DNA of 33,734 nucleotides from VRUE01 sp963727465 (GCA_963727465.1 CAVSGL010000010.1:1-33734), one strand, 5' to 3'. Shown: positions 16,112 through 24,627, numbered from the stretch's first letter. The notes: generated by a model not told the origin, from the sequence alone. Program-made: numbers and translations.

Positions 16112-16434
16112 CGGGCGGCGGGCTGCCCAGCAAACGCTGGAGCCTGCGCGGCTACGACGACGAAGGCAACGAGGTCTGGCTGATCCGCAGCTTCGGCCAG
16201 AAGCTCTACCGCTGTCCGGGCTGCCACGGCGACATCCCGATCGGCACCGAGCACACCGTCGTCCAGTACGTGCTGCGGCTCGGCGGCACCGAACACCATC
16301 ACTGGCACCGCCGCTGCGCGGAAGAGCTGCTGCTGCCGGACCTGCGCGAGACGAAGAAGGTGCCCGCCTCGCAGTCCTCGCGATCGAAGCTCGAGCAGCG
16401 CGGGCGCCACCCGTCCGGCCGGCGGCGGCGTTAG
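16108..16434 (+). CDS. Small putative zinc-binding protein
   Basis: A 108-residue protein with 'YRCPGCHGDIPIGTEHTVV' and, 30 residues later, 'HHHWHRRCAEEL'. The CxxC pair plus the His/Cys cluster looks like a treble-clef-type zinc site and resembles a small actinobacterial family often labelled, without basis, as ATP/GTP-binding. The C-terminus is strongly basic (ends in four arginines). The ATG at 16108 overlaps the previous stop, and the next gene starts immediately after its TAG, so it belongs to the plus-strand cluster. A nucleic-acid-binding role is possible but unproven. Confidence 0.7.
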   Translation: MTGGGLPSKRWSLRGYDDEGNEVWLIRSFGQKLYRCPGCHGDIPIGTEHTVVQYVLRLGGTEHHHWHRRCAEELLLPDLRETKKVPASQSSRSKLEQRGRHPSGRRRR

Positions 16435-17193
16435 ATGCCCGACAGCCCGGGCATCGCCGGCGTCGGCGCCGTCTACAAGCAGACCTGGAGGGTCTACCGG
16501 GCCTGGGCGGGCACGCTGCTGCCGCTCGCCTGCCTGATCTTCGTTCCGCTGGGGCTGCTCAGCGCCCTCCCCCTCGCCGCCCGGGTCGAATCGCTCGACT
16601 TCGGCAGCGGCCTGGTGGTCGTCGGCGCGCTCGTCGCCGTGCTGGCGGTGGTCGGCACCTCGCTCTTCGGCGAGATCTTCTTCAGCGGCGTCGTCGCGGT
16701 CTCGCTCACCCATGACGGGCAGCCCGGCAGGCCGCCGACGCCGCGCGAGATCGCCGGCCGGCTCGCCTACGGCCGCCTGATCGCCGTCGACCTGATCTAC
16801 GCCGTCGTCGTCGGGCTCGGGTTCGTCCTCTTCTTCGTCCCCGGCGTCGTCGCCTACGTGTTCCTCGGCCTGGCCGGTGCGGTGGTCGAGATCGAACGCC
16901 GCGGCGCCGGCGAAGCGCTGGCGCGCAGCGCCCGCCTGGTGCGCGGGCGGTTCTGGCTCGTCTTCGCGGTGCTCTGGCCGCTGGAGATCCTCAGCGAGGG
17001 GTTCGGCGCGCTCGCCGACGCCGGATCGCAGGCGCTGCTCGGCCACACGCTCTGGGCGGACTGGCTGGCCGAGTCGCTCTCCAACGTCGTCGCCACGCCC
17101 TTCGTCGCGGTCGCCTGCGTGCTGCTCGCGGTCGACCTGATCTTCGCGAAGGAGGGCGCCGGCCCGCAACTACACTCGCGACCGAGCCGATGA
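16435..17193 (+). CDS. Multi-pass membrane protein, unknown function
   Basis: A 252-residue protein with about six hydrophobic segments (around residues 25-48, 58-90, 118-150, 172-190 and 218-242). A conserved-looking amphipathic stretch, 'RRGAGEALARSARLVRGRFW', precedes the last helices; this resembles membrane proteins of the DUF975/glycerophosphodiester-phosphodiesterase membrane-domain type. It starts directly after the TAG of the preceding gene and overlaps the next gene (ATGA), so it is coupled at both ends. No catalytic motif is visible. Confidence 0.75.
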   Translation: MPDSPGIAGVGAVYKQTWRVYRAWAGTLLPLACLIFVPLGLLSALPLAARVESLDFGSGLVVVGALVAVLAVVGTSLFGEIFFSGVVAVSLTHDGQPGRPPTPREIAGRLAYGRLIAVDLIYAVVVGLGFVLFFVPGVVAYVFLGLAGAVVEIERRGAGEALARSARLVRGRFWLVFAVLWPLEILSEGFGALADAGSQALLGHTLWADWLAESLSNVVATPFVAVACVLLAVDLIFAKEGAGPQLHSRPSR

Positions 17194-18056
17194 TCGCCGC
17201 ATCGATATTCAGCGACTTCTGGAACGACCAGATCCTCGCCAACGAAAAACAGGGCCTCTTCCTGGTCCTCGTCGGCTTCATCCTCTCCTTCGGCTTCATC
17301 CGCATGAGCACGCGGCTGATGCGCAGCCCGAAGGTGTCCTGGTGGCCGGGCAGCGTGGTCAGCGACAGCGGCGTCCACCTGCACCACCTCGTCTTCGGGA
17401 TCGTGACGATGATGATCGCCGGCGCGCTCGGCTTCATGGCGCTCGGCGAGAGCCCCTACGCCGAGCTCTGCGCCTTCGCCTTCGGCGTCGGCGCCGGCCT
17501 GACGATCGACGAGTTCGCCCTCTGGGTCTACCTCGACGACGTCTACTGGGCCGAGGAGGGACGCTCCTCGATCGACGCGACGGTGATCGCGGCGGCGGGG
17601 ATGATGCTGATCCTGCTCGGCTTCAGCCCGTTCAGCCTCGACACCAGCTCGGCCGCCGCGACGATCGGCAGCATCGTGGGCATCGCGCTGGCCTTCCTCT
17701 TCGTCGCGCTCTGCTTCCTCAAGCAGCGGGTGCTGCACGGCACGATCGGCTTCTTCTTCGCCCCGCTCGCGATCTACGGCGCCGCGCGACTCGGCAAGCC
17801 GGGCTCCGCCTGGGCCCGCCGCCGCTACGGCGAGCGCAACCCGGCGAAGCAGACGGCGGCCGAGGAGCGCTTCAAGCCCGACCGCCACACCGAGCGCTTC
17901 AAGAACGCCTTTCGCGACATCGTCGGCGGCAAGCCCAGCGAGGGTCTCACCGCGGCCTCCGAAGAGGCGATCGCGACCACCCGCGAGGCCGTCCAAGAAG
18001 TCCGCCAGCGAGCCGAACGGGTGACGCAAGTGGGCAACCGCGATGGCGACGAGTAA
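17190..18056 (+). CDS. Conserved multi-pass membrane protein with charged C-terminal tail
   Basis: A 288-residue protein. Residues about 22-40, 66-90, 94-110, 130-150, 155-175 and 185-200 are hydrophobic. 'SDSGVHLHHLVFGIV' places three histidines next to a helix, followed by acidic 'TIDEFALWVYLDD'; such His/Asp patterning could bind metal. The last 90 residues are hydrophilic and helical ('KPDRHTERFKNAFRDIVGG'), probably cytoplasmic. It is the last gene of the plus-strand cluster and converges on the HAD gene. It resembles uncharacterised actinobacterial integral membrane proteins. Confidence 0.75.
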   Translation: MIAASIFSDFWNDQILANEKQGLFLVLVGFILSFGFIRMSTRLMRSPKVSWWPGSVVSDSGVHLHHLVFGIVTMMIAGALGFMALGESPYAELCAFAFGVGAGLTIDEFALWVYLDDVYWAEEGRSSIDATVIAAAGMMLILLGFSPFSLDTSSAAATIGSIVGIALAFLFVALCFLKQRVLHGTIGFFFAPLAIYGAARLGKPGSAWARRRYGERNPAKQTAAEERFKPDRHTERFKNAFRDIVGGKPSEGLTAASEEAIATTREAVQEVRQRAERVTQVGNRDGDE

Positions 18057-18073
18057 CGACCCCCGCCACCCCC

Positions 18074-18089
18074 GACAGGCGGCTCTGTC
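18074..18089. terminator. Weak convergent hairpin
   Basis: GACAG (18074-18078) and CTGTC (18085-18089) form a short stem in the 32-bp gap between convergent genes. There is no T-run; it could serve both directions, but support is thin. Confidence 0.2.
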
Positions 18090-18679
18090 TAGCCCATCCC
18101 GAGCAGTTCGGATAGCCCCACCATCGACTTAAAGACCCGGGCGCCCTCTTCGATCAGTCGCGTTCCACCGTCCGTGGGTGCATAGCCGAGCACTGACATG
18201 CCAGCAGCCCGCGCGTGAAGGAACAAGTCGGGTGCCGGCTTTCCGTTCTCGACTTCATCGCCTGAGTAGATGCGCCCGGCAAAGTGATTCCAGAGGCCGG
18301 TCAGTCCAAGCGTAAGACGCATCTTTTCGTGACTCCCGCTGGAAGCGACACAGGTGGGCACGTTGATTCGCTCGAGAGCATTGATGATCCCCGCGATCGG
18401 CTGCAGCTCTGCCCGGAACGCATCATTGACAGCTGATTCCAGACCTTTCTCCCACCCGGGCGGCAGCGGTCGTCCCAACCGATCGGTGAGAATCTGCAGC
18501 GTCGCCGGCATGCCCAAGCCAAGGAAGTCACGGATGCAATCCTGATAGCTCATTTGCAGACCAAGCGCCGAGATCCATTCCGCCTGGATCCGCAGCGAGA
18601 TCCGGTCGCTGTCGACCAAGACGCCGTCGCAATCGAATATGACCAGCTCCGGACTGCTCACCTGCGTGCCGTTCGCCAT
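18089..18679 (-). pseudogene. HAD-family phosphatase with internal deletion of motif IV
   Basis: The 196-residue frame starts as a beta-phosphoglucomutase/phosphoglycolate-phosphatase-type HAD protein: motif I 'VIFDCDGVLVDSD' (Asp16, Asp18), motif II Ser at 113-114 ('VASSGSHEK'), motif III Lys147 ('GKPAPDLFLHA'). Normally 20-25 residues follow with the 'VIEDS' motif IV before 'AAGM.V.GY'. Here 'DLFLHA' runs straight into 'RAAGMSVLGYAP', so the Mg2+-binding acidic pair is missing while the C-terminal half continues normally. The frame is intact, so an in-frame deletion is the simplest reading, and the product is probably inactive. The gene is visibly less GC-rich than its neighbours, suggesting transfer. 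Confidence 0.75.
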
Positions 18680-18786
18680 CGGTGCCCCGGCATTCAACAC
18701 CGGTCGACGTTCTACCGGCCCCGCGGAACCGCCTTGGGACTTCCGCAATTTGCGGGTTTCCGCAGCTTTCCGTCCGCGGGCGGATC

Positions 18787-18806
18787 TACTATCGAACACA
18801 TGTTCG
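18787..18806 (+). promoter_or_regulatory. Leaderless promoter with LexA (SOS) box
   Basis: TACTAT (18787-18792) is followed by seven bases and the ATG at 18800, the geometry of a leaderless promoter. Over it lies CGAAC-ACAT-GTTCG (18793-18806), a perfect match to the Gram-positive/actinobacterial SOS box core CGAAC-N4-GTTCG, covering the expected transcription start. LexA bound here would block initiation. Confidence 0.65.
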
Positions 18807-19657
18807 TAGAGGGAGGCAGCAGCCCAGTTCGCTCAACAAAGGGAAGGCGCGAAGAGCTGGCCGAGGCGCCGACCGATTGGCTGGAGCGCGAGATCGGCGA
18901 TCTGGCGGCGCAGATCGCCGCCGCCACCTGTCGCTGGCTGGAGCTGGTCGCCGAGTTCGACCGCAGGGGCGCGCACGAGGCCTGGGGCTTTCACTCCTGC
19001 GGGGCCTGGATCGCCTGGCGCTGCGCTTTGGACCCGCGCTCGGCGCGAGAGCACGTGCGGGTTGCCCGGGCGCTCGAGGGGTTGGAGGCGGTCAGGGAGT
19101 GCTTTGGCCGCGGCGAGCTGAGCTACTCCAAGGTGCGGGCGATCACGCGGATAACCACGCCCGAGAACGAATCCGAGCTGCTGGAGATGGCGCGCTGGGC
19201 GACAGCCGCCCAGCTGGAGCGGCTGGTGCGCGGCTACCGGCGGGCGGTATCGCTCGAGAGCGCCGAGGCCGCCCACCGCGATCGCTTCCTCGCCTGCGAA
19301 TGGGATGAGAACGGCAGCCTGCTCATCCGCGGCCGCCTGGCGCCCGAGGACGGGGCTCTGTTGCTGAAGGCGATGGAAGCGGGCAAGGAGGCGATCTGTG
19401 AGCGCGAAACCGCCGATCGGGTGTGCGCCCAAGGGGTCGCCCGCAAGGCGGATGGCTCGCTCGTCTTCCGCCGCCCCGACGGAAGGGTCGTGCCCGCGGT
19501 CCCCTCCCCCGCCTGCGGCAGCGCCTCGGAGCTTCGGGAGCGCAATCGCGCCGCGGGGGGCGAGGTTCTCCCGGGGGCGCTGCGCTCGCTGGGGCGGGGC
19601 GAGCGCTATGACCGTGAGCTGGCGGTGGCGGGGTTGCTGGCGCGGGCGGGGCCGTAG
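18800..19657 (+). pseudogene. DUF222 (13E12-repeat-type) protein lacking the HNH nuclease core
   Basis: The 285-residue frame carries the DUF222 helical region of actinobacterial 13E12/HNH proteins (residues about 28-190: 'WGFHSCGAWIAWRCALDPR', 'RGELSYSKVRAITRI', 'EDGALLLKAMEAGKE'). In intact relatives an HNH endonuclease follows, then a tail like 'ADGSLVFRRPDGRVVPAVP'. Here that tail starts at residue 217, within 20 residues of the DUF222 end, with no H-N-H cluster between. An in-frame deletion has therefore removed the nuclease. The promoter carries a SOS box, as reported for 13E12 genes in mycobacteria. An alternative view is a natural short form, but the join looks abrupt. Confidence 0.7.
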
Positions 19658-19667
19658 CCTTTGCACG

Positions 19668-20066
19668 ATGATCGATCGCGTGGCTGTCGAGACCTGGATC
19701 GGGGCCTATGAGCGAGCCTGGCGGACCGCCGGGACGAAGGCGCTCGCGGAGCTGTTCAGCGAAGACGCCGCCTACCGGATGTCGCCCTATGAGGAGCCGG
19801 CGCGGGGACTGGATGCGATCGGCGAGCTCTGGGAGGGGGAGCGGGTCGGGGCCGACGAGGAGTTCGAGCTGCGCAGCGAGGTGGTCGCGATCGACGGGGA
19901 CGTCGCCGTGGCGCGGATCCAAGTGGAATACGGCACCGGCGCCGAGTACCGCGACCTCTGGCTGATCCGCTTTGACGCCGACGGTCGTTGCCGCGAGTTC
20001 GAGGAGTGGCCGTTCTGGCCGGGCCAGCCGCTTTCGGCTGACGAAGCACAGGGAGGAGATCGATGA
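19668..20066 (+). CDS. SnoaL-like/NTF2-fold protein
   Basis: A 132-residue protein of the NTF2/SnoaL-like superfamily: 'VETWIGAYERAWRTAGTKALAELFSEDAAY' (helical start then the cone opening) and beta-strands with 'VVAIDGDVAVARIQVEY' and 'DLWLIRFDADGRCREFEEWPF'. Such proteins are small-molecule isomerases, dehydratases or binding proteins; the substrate cannot be told. The ATG at 19668 follows the DUF222 stop by 10 bp, and its TGA overlaps the ATG of the YjbQ relic. It is the one apparently intact gene in a patch of damaged ones. Confidence 0.75.
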   Translation: MIDRVAVETWIGAYERAWRTAGTKALAELFSEDAAYRMSPYEEPARGLDAIGELWEGERVGADEEFELRSEVVAIDGDVAVARIQVEYGTGAEYRDLWLIRFDADGRCREFEEWPFWPGQPLSADEAQGGDR

Positions 20067-20352
20067 AGTCGCACACCGCCGAGGAGGTGCAGGCGGCGGT
20101 CGACGAGGCCGGGATCGAGTGGCTCGACAAAGTCGCGCCGCCGAACTGCTCCCGGAGGGCGGCGACTACAGGCACCACCGCAGCGGCGAGGACAACGGCG
20201 ACGCCCACCTGAAGAACCTGCTCGTCCACCACCAGGCGATCGTGCCGGTGACCGGCGGCCGCCTCGACCTCGGGCCCTGGCAGCAGGTCTTCTACTGCGA
20301 GTTCGACGGCCGCCGGCCGAAGCGCCTGGCGATCAAGGCGATGGGCGAGTAG
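20063..20352 (+). pseudogene. YjbQ/UPF0047-family protein, deleted and frameshifted
   Basis: The C-terminal part is unmistakable for the YjbQ (secondary thiamine-phosphate synthase) family: 'GGDYRHHRSGEDNGDAHLK', 'VPVTGGRLDLGPWQQVFYCEFDGRR' (quoted in pieces) and an ending in '..GE'. The N-terminal ATG frame (20063, with GGGAGGAG ahead of it) reads 'EEVQAAVDEAGI' then jumps to 'EWLDKVAPP', lacking the about 30 residues with the conserved 'HTTA' strand. Near 20140 it leaves frame; one extra G there ('CCGCCGGAACTG') would rejoin 'APPELLPEGGDYRHH'. A functional YjbQ has about 135-150 residues. Both an internal deletion and a one-base loss are therefore inferred. Confidence 0.75.
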
Positions 20353-20359
20353 CGAGCGC

Positions 20360-21871
20360 TCAGCCGGGGCTGGCGCTGCACGTCTTCAGGCCGATCTCGC
20401 GGGCCAGTTCGTAGCGTTCGCGCTGCCCGTTGTCGCGGCGTTCGCGCGCCGCCAGGTATTCGCCGCCGTGTTCCGCCCGCGCCGCCCGCAGCGCCTGCAC
20501 GTCGTAGCGGTGGACCTGCTGCTGGGAGCGCACGTATTCCTCGTAGGGCCCGCGCACGCTCGCCGGCGGGTCGAGCGCCTGGAAGCGCTTCACCGCCGGG
20601 GTGGAGATCGCGACCAGCGCTTCGGAATAGGCGACGTCGGGGAATTCCTCGCTCTTGGCTTCGGGGAATTCGGCTCTCGCTTCGGCAAAGGCGCTCTGGC
20701 TGTCGGCGCAGATCGCGTCCGCCCTGGCGATCAGCTCGGACCTGCTCAGGGTCTGCGGCTTGGTGGTCTGCCTGGCGTCGGCGGCGCCGCCCGCCACCGA
20801 GGCCTGCTTGGCCTGGGTCGTCGCCTTCCCCCCATCCCCCCCGCCGCCGCCGGCGAGGGCGATGACTGCGATGACGGCGGCTGCGACCGCGAACAATCCG
20901 CCGGCCAGCGCCAGCCGTTTACGCCCGCCTCCGCCGGACTCGATCGACCGCGTCTCAGCGGTCCGCGTCGCCGCCGCGCCGGTGGCCACGGCGCGCTCGG
21001 GCAGGTCCGGGCGCGAGCCGCTCAGCGCCGCAACCGCCGCGCGGCCCAGGTCGCCCGCTGACGGGTAGCGGTCCTCGGCCTGCTTGGACATCGCCCGGAT
21101 CGCGACGTCGTCGAGCGCCATCGGCACCGCGGTCGCGTGCAGGGACGGAGCCGGCGGCGGGTCGTTGAGGTGCGCGTACAGCCGCGCCGCCTCGGCGTCG
21201 CGCGGAAACGGCACCTCGCCGGTGAGCAGCTTGAACAGCAGACAGCCGAGCGCGTAGACGTCCGCCCTGGCGTCGACCTGGCCGCCGGAGATCTGCTCCG
21301 GCGCGACGTAGTCGAGCGTGCCGACGAAGCGCCCGGTCTGCGTCAGGCCCGACTCGGTGGCGACGTTGCGGGCGACGCCGAAGTCGGTGATGTAGGCATG
21401 GTCGTCCCCCCCGGTCTGGCCTAGCAGCACGTTTGCCGGCTTGACGTCCCGGTGGACGAGCCCCGCCGCGTGGATCGCGTCGAGCCCGTTGCCGACCTGG
21501 GCGATCAGCGCCGCCGCCACCCCGGGCTCGAGCCGCCCCTCGCGCGCCAGCCGCCGGCCGAGGTCGGAGCCGGCGACGTAGCGCATCGCGATGAACGGAA
21601 TCCCGGCCTCTTCGCCGGCGGCGTAGATCGGCACGACGTTCGGATGCTCGATCGAGGCCGCGATCCTCGACTCCTCGGCGAAGCGCCTGGCAAAGACCTC
21701 GTCGGCGGCGGCCTCGGGGGCGATCAGCTTCAGCGCCACACGGCGCTCGAGGCCGGGCTCGATCGCCAGGTAGAGCACACCCATGCCGCCGCGACCGAGG
21801 CTGCGCTCGATCCGGTAGCCGGCGAAGACATCGCCGGCGGAGAGCTCGACCCGGAGATCCCCCGGTTCCAT
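20360..21871 (-). CDS. Membrane-anchored Ser/Thr protein kinase (PknB type)
   Basis: A 503-residue eukaryotic-like kinase. The catalytic domain (about 19-280) has GRGGMG (26-31), Lys48, HRDVKPAN (140-147), DFG (163-165) and APE (190-192), so all key residues are present. An Ala/Thr-rich linker leads to one transmembrane helix (319-340), then a glycine run and an extracellular domain (about 370-500) rich in Ala/Glu/Arg helices with two cysteines ('DAICADSQ' and 'LKTCSASPG') that could form a disulfide. There are no PASTA repeats, so the ligand is not obviously peptidoglycan. TAGTCT six bases before the ATG suggests its own leaderless promoter, although the glycosyltransferase gene lies downstream in the same direction. 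Confidence 0.93.
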   Translation of the reverse strand: MEPGDLRVELSAGDVFAGYRIERSLGRGGMGVLYLAIEPGLERRVALKLIAPEAAADEVFARRFAEESRIAASIEHPNVVPIYAAGEEAGIPFIAMRYVAGSDLGRRLAREGRLEPGVAAALIAQVGNGLDAIHAAGLVHRDVKPANVLLGQTGGDDHAYITDFGVARNVATESGLTQTGRFVGTLDYVAPEQISGGQVDARADVYALGCLLFKLLTGEVPFPRDAEAARLYAHLNDPPPAPSLHATAVPMALDDVAIRAMSKQAEDRYPSAGDLGRAAVAALSGSRPDLPERAVATGAAATRTAETRSIESGGGGRKRLALAGGLFAVAAAVIAVIALAGGGGGDGGKATTQAKQASVAGGAADARQTTKPQTLSRSELIARADAICADSQSAFAEARAEFPEAKSEEFPDVAYSEALVAISTPAVKRFQALDPPASVRGPYEEYVRSQQQVHRYDVQALRAARAEHGGEYLAARERRDNGQRERYELAREIGLKTCSASPG

Positions 21872-21877
21872 GCGGGG

Positions 21878-21883
21878 AGACTA
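21878..21883 (-). promoter_or_regulatory. Candidate -10 hexamer of the Ser/Thr kinase gene
   Basis: TAGTCT on the minus strand with six bases to the ATG, matching the leaderless geometry seen at several other genes in this window. Confidence 0.35.
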
Positions 21884-21896
21884 GCCGCGATCCGGG

Positions 21897-23267
21897 CTAC
21901 CAGCGCCGCCTTGCGCCGAACAGCTCCTGCGCGTAGCCGGCCACCGAAATCGGAGACATGAACAGCTGATAGGTGAGCAGGTAGCCGAGGAAGCCGAGCC
22001 GGTTGCGGCGCACCTTGAGCCCGACCTCGTCGAACGAGCTGCGGCTGAGGCGGAACATGATCAGCGAGAGGCAGACGTTGAGCGGAAGCACCGCGAGCGT
22101 CATCGGCCCGACGATCGCGAAGTTGCCGAAGAGCGCGAGGACGATCCCGACCGGGAAGGCGATCGAGTAGACCAGGTCGACGTAGGGAAAGACGAAGTCG
22201 ACCAGCACGGCGTGGGCGTTGGCGCGACGACCGGCCAGCAGCGCGCCGCCGTGCTCGCGCAGGCCCTCGATCATCCCGCGCGCCCAGCGCCGGCGCTGGC
22301 GGGCGAAGCCGAGCGCGCCCTCCGGGGCGCCCGTGAAGGCGATCGCGGTGCGCTCGTACCCGACCCGGCCGTCGTCGCGCATCATCGCCCATGTCAGCAC
22401 GATGTCCTCGCCGATCCGGTCCGGCCAGCCGCCAACGCGCCGCAGCGCCGCGGTTCGGTAGACGCTGAAGGCGCCCTGGGCGACCATCGTCCCCTGGAAG
22501 AGGCCCTGCTGGCGCTTCACCGATGCGATGCCGAGGAAGTAATCCCACTCCTGAGCCCGTGTGAGCAGGCTGCCGCGCGAGTTGCGCACGAACACCGCAC
22601 CGGCCACGGCGACGGTGTCCTGCGGTGAGATCAGCAGGCGGGCGACGATCCGCTCGAGCGCCCCCTTCATCAGCAGCGTGTCGGCATCGACGGTGACGAG
22701 GAGCGGCGTCTCGACTCGTTTCAGCGCCGCGGTCAGCGTCTGCGCCTTGCCCCCGTGAGGCAGCTCGAGCACCGAGATCCGGGGATCGCCCGCCGCCCGG
22801 CGCCGCGCGAGCTCGGCGGTCCGGTCCGCCGAGCCGTCGTCGGCGACGATCACCCGCAGACCACCCGGGTACTCCTGCCTGACCACGTAGTCGATCGTCT
22901 CCTCGATCGCATCCTCCTCTTCGAAGCAGGCGATCACCACGGTCAGGTCGGGAAACTCGAGATCGAAGCGCAGCGGCGGCGGGCGGTCGATCAGCAGCGA
23001 GGCGATCAGGTTCGCGTTGAGATACCCCGGCACGATCGCGATCCCCCCGATCACCGCCACGGCCAGCGGCAGGGTGATCGATTCGCCGAGGTCCTCGATC
23101 CAGGGCAGCGCGATCCACAGGGAGAGTCCCGCCCAGACGAGCGCGATGGCGAGGACCGCGAACAGCTTCAGGCGCAGAGCGACATAGAGCCGGTTGCGTT
23201 CCTGCGGCGTGCGCTCCAGTTCGCGCGGCGGGGTTATCGAGTCGTCCCGGTACATCGCTGCTGACAT
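21897..23267 (-). CDS. Family 2 processive glycosyltransferase, membrane-bound
   Basis: A 456-residue GT2 enzyme of the cellulose/poly-N-acetylglucosamine synthase type. Two helices (about 33-53 and 66-84) precede the catalytic domain, which has 'VIVADDGSADRTAE' (139-152), the DxD in 'VTVDADT' (191-197), the catalytic 'GEDIVLTW' (286-293) and QxxRW as 'QRRRW' (324-328). Four helices follow (about 353-450). It should transfer a sugar from a nucleotide donor and may extrude the polymer. The ATG at 23267 (GGAAGG upstream) was preferred to the more 5' in-frame option. It is upstream of the kinase gene with a 25-bp gap. Confidence 0.9.
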   Translation of the reverse strand: MSAAMYRDDSITPPRELERTPQERNRLYVALRLKLFAVLAIALVWAGLSLWIALPWIEDLGESITLPLAVAVIGGIAIVPGYLNANLIASLLIDRPPPLRFDLEFPDLTVVIACFEEEDAIEETIDYVVRQEYPGGLRVIVADDGSADRTAELARRRAAGDPRISVLELPHGGKAQTLTAALKRVETPLLVTVDADTLLMKGALERIVARLLISPQDTVAVAGAVFVRNSRGSLLTRAQEWDYFLGIASVKRQQGLFQGTMVAQGAFSVYRTAALRRVGGWPDRIGEDIVLTWAMMRDDGRVGYERTAIAFTGAPEGALGFARQRRRWARGMIEGLREHGGALLAGRRANAHAVLVDFVFPYVDLVYSIAFPVGIVLALFGNFAIVGPMTLAVLPLNVCLSLIMFRLSRSSFDEVGLKVRRNRLGFLGYLLTYQLFMSPISVAGYAQELFGARRRW

Positions 23268-23370
23268 CGACCTTCCGACGGGCCGGCTTGAGATCGCTGC
23301 GGTAAACCACGGACGAGGTGCGCGGCGGGCGCCCGATGCGCGGCCGCTCGGCGCTTGCGACCTTGTCGGC

Positions 23371-24627
23371 ATGAACGCCGGTCACGTGGTGGTCCTCGGA
23401 GGGGGCTTCGGCGGTCTCGAGACCGCCTTCGACCTGAAGCTGCTCGCGGGCGACCGGGCGCGGATCACGCTCGTCTCCGACAGCGACCACTTCCTGTTCA
23501 AACCCAACTCGATCTACGTCCCGTTCGGCATGGACCCGGAGAAGCTGAAGGTCCCGCTGGCGAAGCCGGCGGCACGCAAGGGGATCGAGCTGGTCCAGGC
23601 CCGCGCCCACGCGATCGACCCGGACGCGCGCAAGGTCGAGCTCGACGGCCGCTCGGTCGGCTACGACTTCCTCGTCGTCGCCACCGGCGCCGACATGCGC
23701 GCCGAGGAGATTCCAGGCCTCGGCGAGCACGGGATCAGCCCCTGGACCCCGGACGAGATGCTGCGCCTGCGCGCTGGCTTCCAGGACCTGCTCGGCGGCA
23801 ACGGCGAGGGCCGGGCCAAACGCGTGCTCTTCGTCATCCCGCCCAACAACAAGTGCGCCGGGCCGCTGTACGAGATCGTGCTGATGCTCGACACCTGGCT
23901 GCGCCGCCAGGGCGCTCGCGAGCGGGTCGAGATCACCTGGACCACCTTCGAGAGCAGCTACATCCAGGCCTTCGGGCCGCGCCTGCACGAGGTCGCCGCC
24001 GCCGAGTTCGAGCGCCGCGGGATCGAGGGACACACCGACTGGGTGGTCGAGCGCGTCGAGCCGGGCGCCGCCAGCTATGCCAACGGCGAGCAGCGCGAGT
24101 ACGACCTGCTCGTCGCCTTCCCGCCCTACATCGCCTCCACCCCGTTCGCCGGGCTGGAGGCCGACGATCGCGGCTTCCTCGCCACCGAGCTCGGCAGCCG
24201 CCGCCTGCACCGCCACCCCGAGATCTTCGCCGTCGGCGACGCCGGCGACTTCCCGGTCAAGCAGGCTTTCCTCGCCTTCCTCCAGGCCGACGCGGCGGCC
24301 TCCCACCTCGCCGCCGAGCTGCTCGGCGAGCAGCCCGAGCTCGACTTCGACCCGGTCAGCATGTGCGTGATGGAGCAGTTCGACAAGGCGACCTTCGCCC
24401 AGGTCCCGCTGCGGCTCACCGGCGATCCGGCAAGGCCGATCGAGGTGCGCCCGGACGCGAACGGCGACTACCGCGTGGGCAGCTCGAAGGCCTGGCGCGC
24501 CGGCAAGAAGATGCTCGGGCACTCGGTGCCGTGGCGCTTCGGCCGCGGCGAGCCCTTCCACGGCGGCGCCTTCTGGCGCGGCATGGACCTCGGGCTCAAG
24601 GCGATGTCGGGCGTGCTCGCGAAGTAG
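23371..24627 (+). CDS. FAD-dependent oxidoreductase, sulfide:quinone reductase-like
   Basis: A 418-residue two-dinucleotide-binding-fold flavoprotein. 'VVVLGGGFGGLETAFDL' (6-22) is the FAD-binding start, 'LVVATGAD' (101-108) the second glycine-region, and 'IFAVGDAGDFP' (285-295) the FAD phosphate contact. Cys162 ('PPNNKCAGPLYE') and Cys332 ('VSMCVMEQF') would be the redox-active pair; the third cysteine typical of many sulfide:quinone reductases is not seen. It probably acts at the membrane face, passing electrons to quinone, with sulfide or a related compound as donor; NDH-2-like activity is an alternative. It diverges from the glycosyltransferase gene across 103 bp. Confidence 0.85.
   Translation: MNAGHVVVLGGGFGGLETAFDLKLLAGDRARITLVSDSDHFLFKPNSIYVPFGMDPEKLKVPLAKPAARKGIELVQARAHAIDPDARKVELDGRSVGYDFLVVATGADMRAEEIPGLGEHGISPWTPDEMLRLRAGFQDLLGGNGEGRAKRVLFVIPPNNKCAGPLYEIVLMLDTWLRRQGARERVEITWTTFESSYIQAFGPRLHEVAAAEFERRGIEGHTDWVVERVEPGAASYANGEQREYDLLVAFPPYIASTPFAGLEADDRGFLATELGSRRLHRHPEIFAVGDAGDFPVKQAFLAFLQADAAASHLAAELLGEQPELDFDPVSMCVMEQFDKATFAQVPLRLTGDPARPIEVRPDANGDYRVGSSKAWRAGKKMLGHSVPWRFGRGEPFHGGAFWRGMDLGLKAMSGVLAK

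Noticed and set aside
20360..21871. The kinase as a PASTA-type peptidoglycan sensor
   Set aside because: The extracellular part has no PASTA-like beta repeats; it is helical with a probable disulfide.
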